From Neodiprion pinetum (lineage: Eukaryota > Arthropoda > Insecta > Hymenoptera > Diprionidae), in assembly GCF_021155775.2 (NCBI RefSeq), contig NC_060233.1, positions 18,238,537-18,302,536 on the forward strand: a DNA stretch of 64,000 nt, written 5' to 3'. The notes under the pieces were generated by a model, which saw only the letters and a list, made by a program, of their open reading frames with translations, was not told the origin of the DNA and made no database searches. Position 1 is the stretch's first letter. Each line of letters opens with the position of its first letter. Shown piece after piece: positions 58,436 through 64,000 of the stretch. Both the position numbers and the translations under genes were made by a program.

Positions 58436-59930
58436 GTCTACCATGTTGAAGTTGGTAACGTTAACGTAACTAAACATCATGGAATATATCGTTGTATAAT
58501 TTTGAAGCGACCTTCGAGGAGTTGGCTCTTCAAAATATGAACATGTTTTCTTTGTTACGATTGAATAACTTGCGAAGTAACGATTTCCCCAAACATGCAT
58601 CGTTAAAGTAACGTCTGCCGTTTCTCAGATGTAACTGTTTAAGAGATTATGTATGTTCGCAGAATGAAAATGAATTTTACATCAAAACACTAAATGGTTT
58701 GATTTCAAATTAACCATTACATCGAATCTCGTAAGTTCGAATGAACAAAAATCTGAACATTTAGAATTTTTGAATAGTTCGAGCTTGGAATAATCGAATT
58801 TACGAATTATGAATCTCAAACGGTTCTAATTTCAATAATTTTCTGGGGTGAATCGTTTTGACACTTTGCGTAAGTCATTTGTTAATCTTCACTTCTTGGT
58901 ATTTTCCTTATTTCGAGTTTTGACTCGTATCGTGAAAATGTTCTTTACAATTGCTACTAAAAAAAGGAACTAATAAAACAATTCGATAAACAGTTGTGTG
59001 CCATGATCTGATAACTGGAAAAATTGGCACATCGACTAAACATGGTTGTCCGCAACTTGATTGTTATCAGAGGCAGTTCGTGATATAAAGTGAAAGAAGA
59101 GTCAATGAAACGTGAGAAATTTTCGTACGAGTATTTGATAAAATTGGAACATTTAAGATCAGAGATTTACTAAACATTGATATACGTATACATATTGAGT
59201 CATGATATTTTAAACTGAAGAAAAAGCTACCAAAATAAAAATCGTATTTTTATACATTTCTATTTCAAGCTTAAAATCAAGATTTACCTGCTAATAATTA
59301 TTGTTGAATACTGTTTTAACAATCAACATTTGACAGGAGTCAGTGCCGAGAGCCTTGACTCAAAAAAATTGTACCAAATCGCTCCGATCCGATTATTTTT
59401 TTGAGAAAATCACTATAACAGTAGAATTTACTTATGCCGTTGACAAACAGATGACATTTATATCAACAAATATATTTGAAAAAAATGTCAAAGTACTGTG
59501 AAAGGGTGTATTTTTATGGTTAGGAATTAAAGCGAAAATTGTGAAGTCACAAAATAGAAATTATCAGCAAGGCTTGTGTTCTGGAGAAACAAAAGATATG
59601 GTGAAATTAATCAGTTAAGATCCAAAGTTTCTCGGATGCTCCTTTTTCAAAATAACCCACGCGTAATGATTCGTCTCGTGTACAAACTAGCCCCGGTCTA
59701 CCCTACTCTAATGAATCAATAATTTGTGAGATTACTAAAAATCGATCATTTCCAGTAAATTACTGCGATTTCGCAATCCCTCAACAAGATTTGTAATTTC
59801 ACGATTATCAATGATTCCATGAATGCATTTTAAAGTAATGTGAATAAAATAATAAACAATTCCATAAAATCAATTCTAAAGTCTTGTTTTCATGGAACAA
59901 CATAACGCAAGCAATATTTTCTACTGATAC
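58436..59930. other. Intron DNA, nothing recognised
   Basis: Very AT-rich, no open frames of note. Confidence 0.5.
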
Positions 59931-60385
59931 TTAACCCTTCAATTCACGCTGGGACGCTCATCTTTTTTTGCAGCTTTTTATTTATTAAAATACTTGTTTG
60001 GTAACAATTGCCAATTTTTTTGGTTCCAAATGGTCCCAGGAATATTTCTAAGTATAAACCGAAATATGAAATTTATTTATTTATTAATTGCAAAAATAGC
60101 ACACACAACAATCAAATAGTCAAAATTCGTACTATTCCACGAAAAAAAAGCATTTTCTGCTAAGCCATAACTCAACGCACACCAAAACATTTTACAGAAT
60201 CGGTTCAAAATTTGTCTTGCTGTGTTTGTTTGTCCGCCATTTTGAATTTTCGAATTTTGCGGTCAGATTCGTAATCAGTGAGCCCAAAATCCACGTGACA
60301 TAAAGTTTTATCGAAATTAAATAATTCTTTGAATTCACGCCGTATTAGATCCGCCATTTTGAATTTTTGAATTTCGAGTTCAGGT
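59931..60385 (-). mobile_element. Family B piggyBac-like MITE, inverted and truncated copy B3
   Basis: Starts with the element terminus TTAACCCTTC, followed by the reverse complement of the family B body ('TTATTTATTAATTGCAAAAA', 'TTCGTACTATTCCACGAAAA', 'TTCGTAATCAGTGAGCCCAA'). The other terminus is missing; the match fades near 60385. Confidence 0.7.
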
Positions 60386-63121
60386 TCTCCTGTCAAGGAT
60401 TCTGCAAATGACTGAATAGGTTGCGATTTTTACCGAGGTCTGGTTTTGAAACATCACCGATACCAATCTTAGAGTTGCCTAGGTATAGTCATCGGCAACA
60501 ATTCTAAGGTAGTTCTGGCTAACAGCTGACTCATAATAACCTTCGAAATGGGGTATATCGCGAGCCAAGCCCATCCTCAACGGCGCGCCTTTCTTATCGG
60601 GTAAAGAACGCGAAATATAGGCCTCGATATTTACGGTTATTAAGGAACTGGCTCAGTTTGCACGAGAGCACTTTAACAAATTGTATTTACCCTAGATGGG
60701 TCAGTCAAACAAGACTCGGTAAAGACATCAGCATCGTTTATTGATGATCCGTTTCGAGTTCTTGCGTACAGACGATGCGTGTAGTCGTTTAGAAATTTTT
60801 ATTCCAGACGAATTCGATCTGTAATAGAACGTACAGTTATTTAGGTTACAAGTTATGTACATTGATCAATACGATTATAAAATATTCGAACTTTGCCCCG
60901 TAAATTTTATTCTTTTGTTAATTTCAAGGGTGAGATACGTAATTGAACGTTTTAATCAAGTATTCGAATATGAGAAAGGAAAGCTAGGTGGTGAAACATC
61001 TTTAACGTATTTCGTAATTTTATTATTATATCACTTATGAAGCTCAAACTTGCAGCCTGAGTTAGCAGCCAAACGTGTTAACGTTTTTGGAAATAGAAAA
61101 ATGAAGTCCAGTCTTATACTCATAATTCTATAAAAGTATTGGGGATTCAACGTATTTTACAAACTTTGGATTTTAGGACTTCGCTATCTTATTGAAATGA
61201 ACATTAGAACGTTCGGTTGATAATTCTGGCTACTATTTTCAGCCTCGCATGTCACTTGGGTTGATGGATTTTTGAAAAATCGGTGAACTCGACGTTATAG
61301 CCGCTGGCTGAATTGACTGGAACGGCCTCTCCGCACTTCATCCTTTACTTCTCTCTCTGTTAGCCACCATACCATTGAGCAAGATCTAAAGTTTTCTATG
61401 TTTCAAGTTAACCTTTGCCTCACGCATCACGGCTGTATAGATTATATCAGTCAAAAGTCGCTGATTATAGCTGGCGACTCTCCAGAGTGAGAAATAAATA
61501 GTGTGTATTCTCCCACCATAATGTTTAACGGCTATATGGCTATTTGATATCGATTTTTTCATGCAATTAAACTAATAATTCATATTTCTCGCGCGTAATG
61601 CCTACAAAAAATTATTTAAAAAATCGCCCGTGAAACACCACGTTTTTCAAATCAAAGCCGAAACAACACCTTCCTCCTCCTAGCCGACGATACGGTGATG
61701 TATATTCCGATACGGCTTTCGTCTGGTTCGATAATCCGCGACTCACGGTCCCTCCACATTGTAAAAAGTCCATCTTTCCATGCAGGTATAACAAATAAAT
61801 TTTTCTGCTGAAGCTATTTGCAAAATAGTGATTTTTTTCCAAAGGTTGGGATAATTGTTCATAACTACTAGAACGATTTTCTGTTTTCCAAACCATACGT
61901 TTATACCATGAGGTATACCGCGTCTATGGACATGAGGCATCAAAAGGATAAATTGGTCATAAGTATGTAAAAATCCTTAGGTCACAATGTTTTTCTCCGA
62001 ATAGTTTTTCCACGTGAAATGATTTTCGATTAAGAATTTAACCGATCTTGGACTTTATCAAGTTTTTGGAAAGTAGTTAGCTGACCTGGGTCCCTGACCG
62101 TTTTTCTTGCAAAGTTAGTAAAGTTGTTACGAAGCCAAAATTTAACACGAATACAACTAGTCATGTTTATAAATAAACTTGATAGTCAGTACCGAAGAAT
62201 TTGAAAAATTGAGTTAAATACAGATTGATCCGAGAAAACAAAGAAGAAAAATTGAAACTGAATTTTTGTCAATCAAATCGTTGTATAGAAAATGTATGAC
62301 GGTAAGTCTAAGATTTTTTTTGTGCCGGATAGAATTGCCATATTACAACCTCACTGCTGGAATCGCGATTTTCCCACTGACAAGATAGAAAAGGCGGTTT
62401 ATTTTTTTGCCAGTTCTGCGAATCTTTCTCACATACTTTCCGAATTAGAATCAATTCCGTGTACTCCAAGTCGGTTTTGATTCATCTCCTGGAGTAAATC
62501 CGATCGCGGTATTCATTTTTAATCTCCACGCCCTGGCGCTATACTGGAATATGTATGGAAAAATATTGAAATACAATGAAACGCCGAAGGTTCGAAGGAT
62601 CACAAAATGGCTGGCATTGATGTCTGCAGACCATTGAATCCATCCCCGTGAATTAAACCATGGTTATACCTACCTGTCGTGCTTTATAATCTTTCGAGCA
62701 TCAATTGAATAGTATACTATCACGAGATATACCAACTTACGCTGCCTGCAGGATGGTAGTAGGTGCGGGTCGATAACGGATTTGCGTAGGTGTTGGTGCA
62801 CACCGAACAATCTGCACATATACACAGCGTCCTACACGCCGCGAGGCATAGAGAGGAAGAGAAAGGGACGAGAGGCGGTCTCCATGGCTACCAGGACGGA
62901 GTTTGCGCCACCCCTAAAGTCCTTTCAGGACTCTGGAATGGCAGCCACTACTCTCCGCAATTCCACACTGTCACGCTTAAGACAGATTTGCGCGATGACA
63001 TTCAATGATATAGTCCGGTTTAGAAACTAAAAACTTTATTGGAATCTTGCCAATTGGATATATTATATTCCAAAGTTTGATCTACATTTACCACTTTTTA
63101 TTCAAGAATTCCTATTTTCGG
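60386..63121. other. Intron DNA, no gene confirmed
   Basis: Frames of 60-94 codons only. GC-richer patches at 60530-60620 and 62740-63000 show no exon I can defend. Confidence 0.45.
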
Positions 63122-64000
63122 AAAGGACCCCGCGTGAAATCAGCTCCCGGTCGAATTACTTGGATTTTCATTATATTATAGTATGTGTTCTACCGATCGA
63201 AAATTCTCCTGGTCGCAAGTCCCAAAAATCAACAGTTTCCGAGATGCAGACTTTGGAAGAAAGGTGTCCAGAAACACCTTTTTTTATACCTATGGACTTT
63301 GGGATTTTTATGAATTACAAAGCTTCAAGGGGACTTGAAGTCAAACAAATTACTCACAAAACTGCAAGGTTGATTCTCAAAGATAGGCCGGGAGCTGTGA
63401 TTGATTTCATCAATGCGTTGAATCCATGTGTGAACTCGCTGGTTTACTGAAACGCTGTGCAATGTCAGATTTCGCGTGAATAACTCGATTCTCCGACTCT
63501 TGCAATAATCGACTTGTCCTGTTTTTCACGCATGTGCGGAGCTCTGAAAATTGGCTGTAAAGTTTTGACTGATATATTTGATTTCATTATTAAAAACGAT
63601 TCGTCGAAGTTGGTCATGGTAGAATATCCTTTTATTAATTGATTATGTGATCGCGACGTTTCGATCGGCCACGGCCAATCATCTTCAGGCAATAATTATT
63701 GACAATCCTACAAGCATAACGTATTGTTGTCTAGCCATGTCAGGAGGAAGTGTCACTTGTATTGCCTGAAGATGATTGGCCGTGGCCGATCGAAACGTCG
63801 CGATCACATAATCAATTAATAAAAGGATATTCTACCATGACCAACTTCGACGAATCATTTTTAATATATATAACCACATTGGTCACGAATTTCAAACTTC
63901 TATTTGATTTCAAGTATCCTTTCAAGTTTTTTAATTCGTAAAAATTGCGTATCTTTAGATATCAAAAAAAAAAAAAATCCATACACCCCCCGTTCCGAAG
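63122..64000. mobile_element. Foldback element D, copy D2, interrupted and cut by the window end
   Basis: It follows D1 from AAAGGACCCCGC through 'GATAGGCCGGGAGCTGTGAT' and 'TTGCAATAATCGACTTG' to 'CATACACCCCCCGTTCCGAAG' at the window edge. The match is broken only by the 314-bp insertion at 63587-63900. The 96-codon + frame at 63160 is part of this repeat. Confidence 0.75.
63587..63900. mobile_element. Palindromic Penelope-like insertion with 12-bp target duplication
   Basis: Arms of 106 bp (63589-63694 and 63760-63865) are inverted copies with one mismatch and a 65-bp loop. The host element D2 is duplicated on both sides: TATTTGATTTCA at 63575-63586 and 63901-63912, while D1 has this sequence once. 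Each arm contains CTGAAGATGATTGGCCGTGG then CCGATCGAAACGTCG: a CUGANGA core, a 7-bp stem and GAAAC, resembling the hammerhead motifs reported in Penelope-like pseudo-LTRs. A long, non-TTAA/TA target duplication also points to retroposition. There is no RT inside. Confidence 0.65.

Noticed and set aside
63160..63450. 96-codon + frame near the window end
   Set aside because: It lies wholly within foldback element D2, and the matching frame in D1 is not open.

Overview
The window is nuclear DNA from an insect, most likely a hymenopteran. The grounds are an AT-rich base composition, GT-AG introns of many kilobases, 'TTAGGTTAGG'-type promoter DNA, dense TTAA- and TA-flanked MITEs, and one exon pair that reads as an insect p130Cas protein. 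The order-level assignment is inference. There is no prokaryotic gene structure, no CRISPR array and no rRNA.

The one gene I can name with confidence is the p130CAS/BCAR1 orthologue on the + strand. Exon 34215-34364 encodes most of the N-terminal SH3 domain. Exon 41973-42122 completes it and adds the linker towards the substrate domain. Each exon is exactly 150 nt, both are phase 0 at both ends, and a 7.6-kb intron separates them. A very short candidate start exon (4779-4799, seven codons, phase-0 donor) lies below a promoter-like stretch. If it is right, intron 1 is about 29 kb and almost the whole window is one transcription unit. I could not find the next exon, which should open the YxxP substrate domain; it probably lies past 64000.

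The rest is intron filled with small mobile elements. Elements with TTAA|GGG ends: T1/T2 (2692-3435, 36714-37413), family A (four copies) and family C (three copies). Elements with TTAA|CCC ends, piggyBac-like: family B (two complete and three degenerate copies). TA-flanked or Tc1/mariner/pogo-like: 1357-2339, 28074-28418, 33036-33462, 49532-49874. Foldback elements: 14867-15005, 23889-24538, 31577-31937, 33645-33877, 45099-45346 and the 670-bp family D (40977-41646 and 63122-end). Penelope-like traces are an RT-like remnant on the minus strand (about 50960-51800), split by a family-C MITE, and a 314-bp palindromic insertion at 63587-63900 with a 12-bp target duplication and a hammerhead-like core. 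A tRNA-derived SINE lies near 27100. An 81-unit CT microsatellite lies at 3669-3830.

Weaker coding candidates are given with low confidence: a signal-peptide-like first exon (50487-50574, phase 1), a 28-codon first exon below two perfect NRF-1 sites (55719-55802, phase 0), a small exon with good splice sites (49206-49284), and an open frame with YxxP character (58201-58398). Most other open frames are chance frames inside introns, microsatellites or MITEs.
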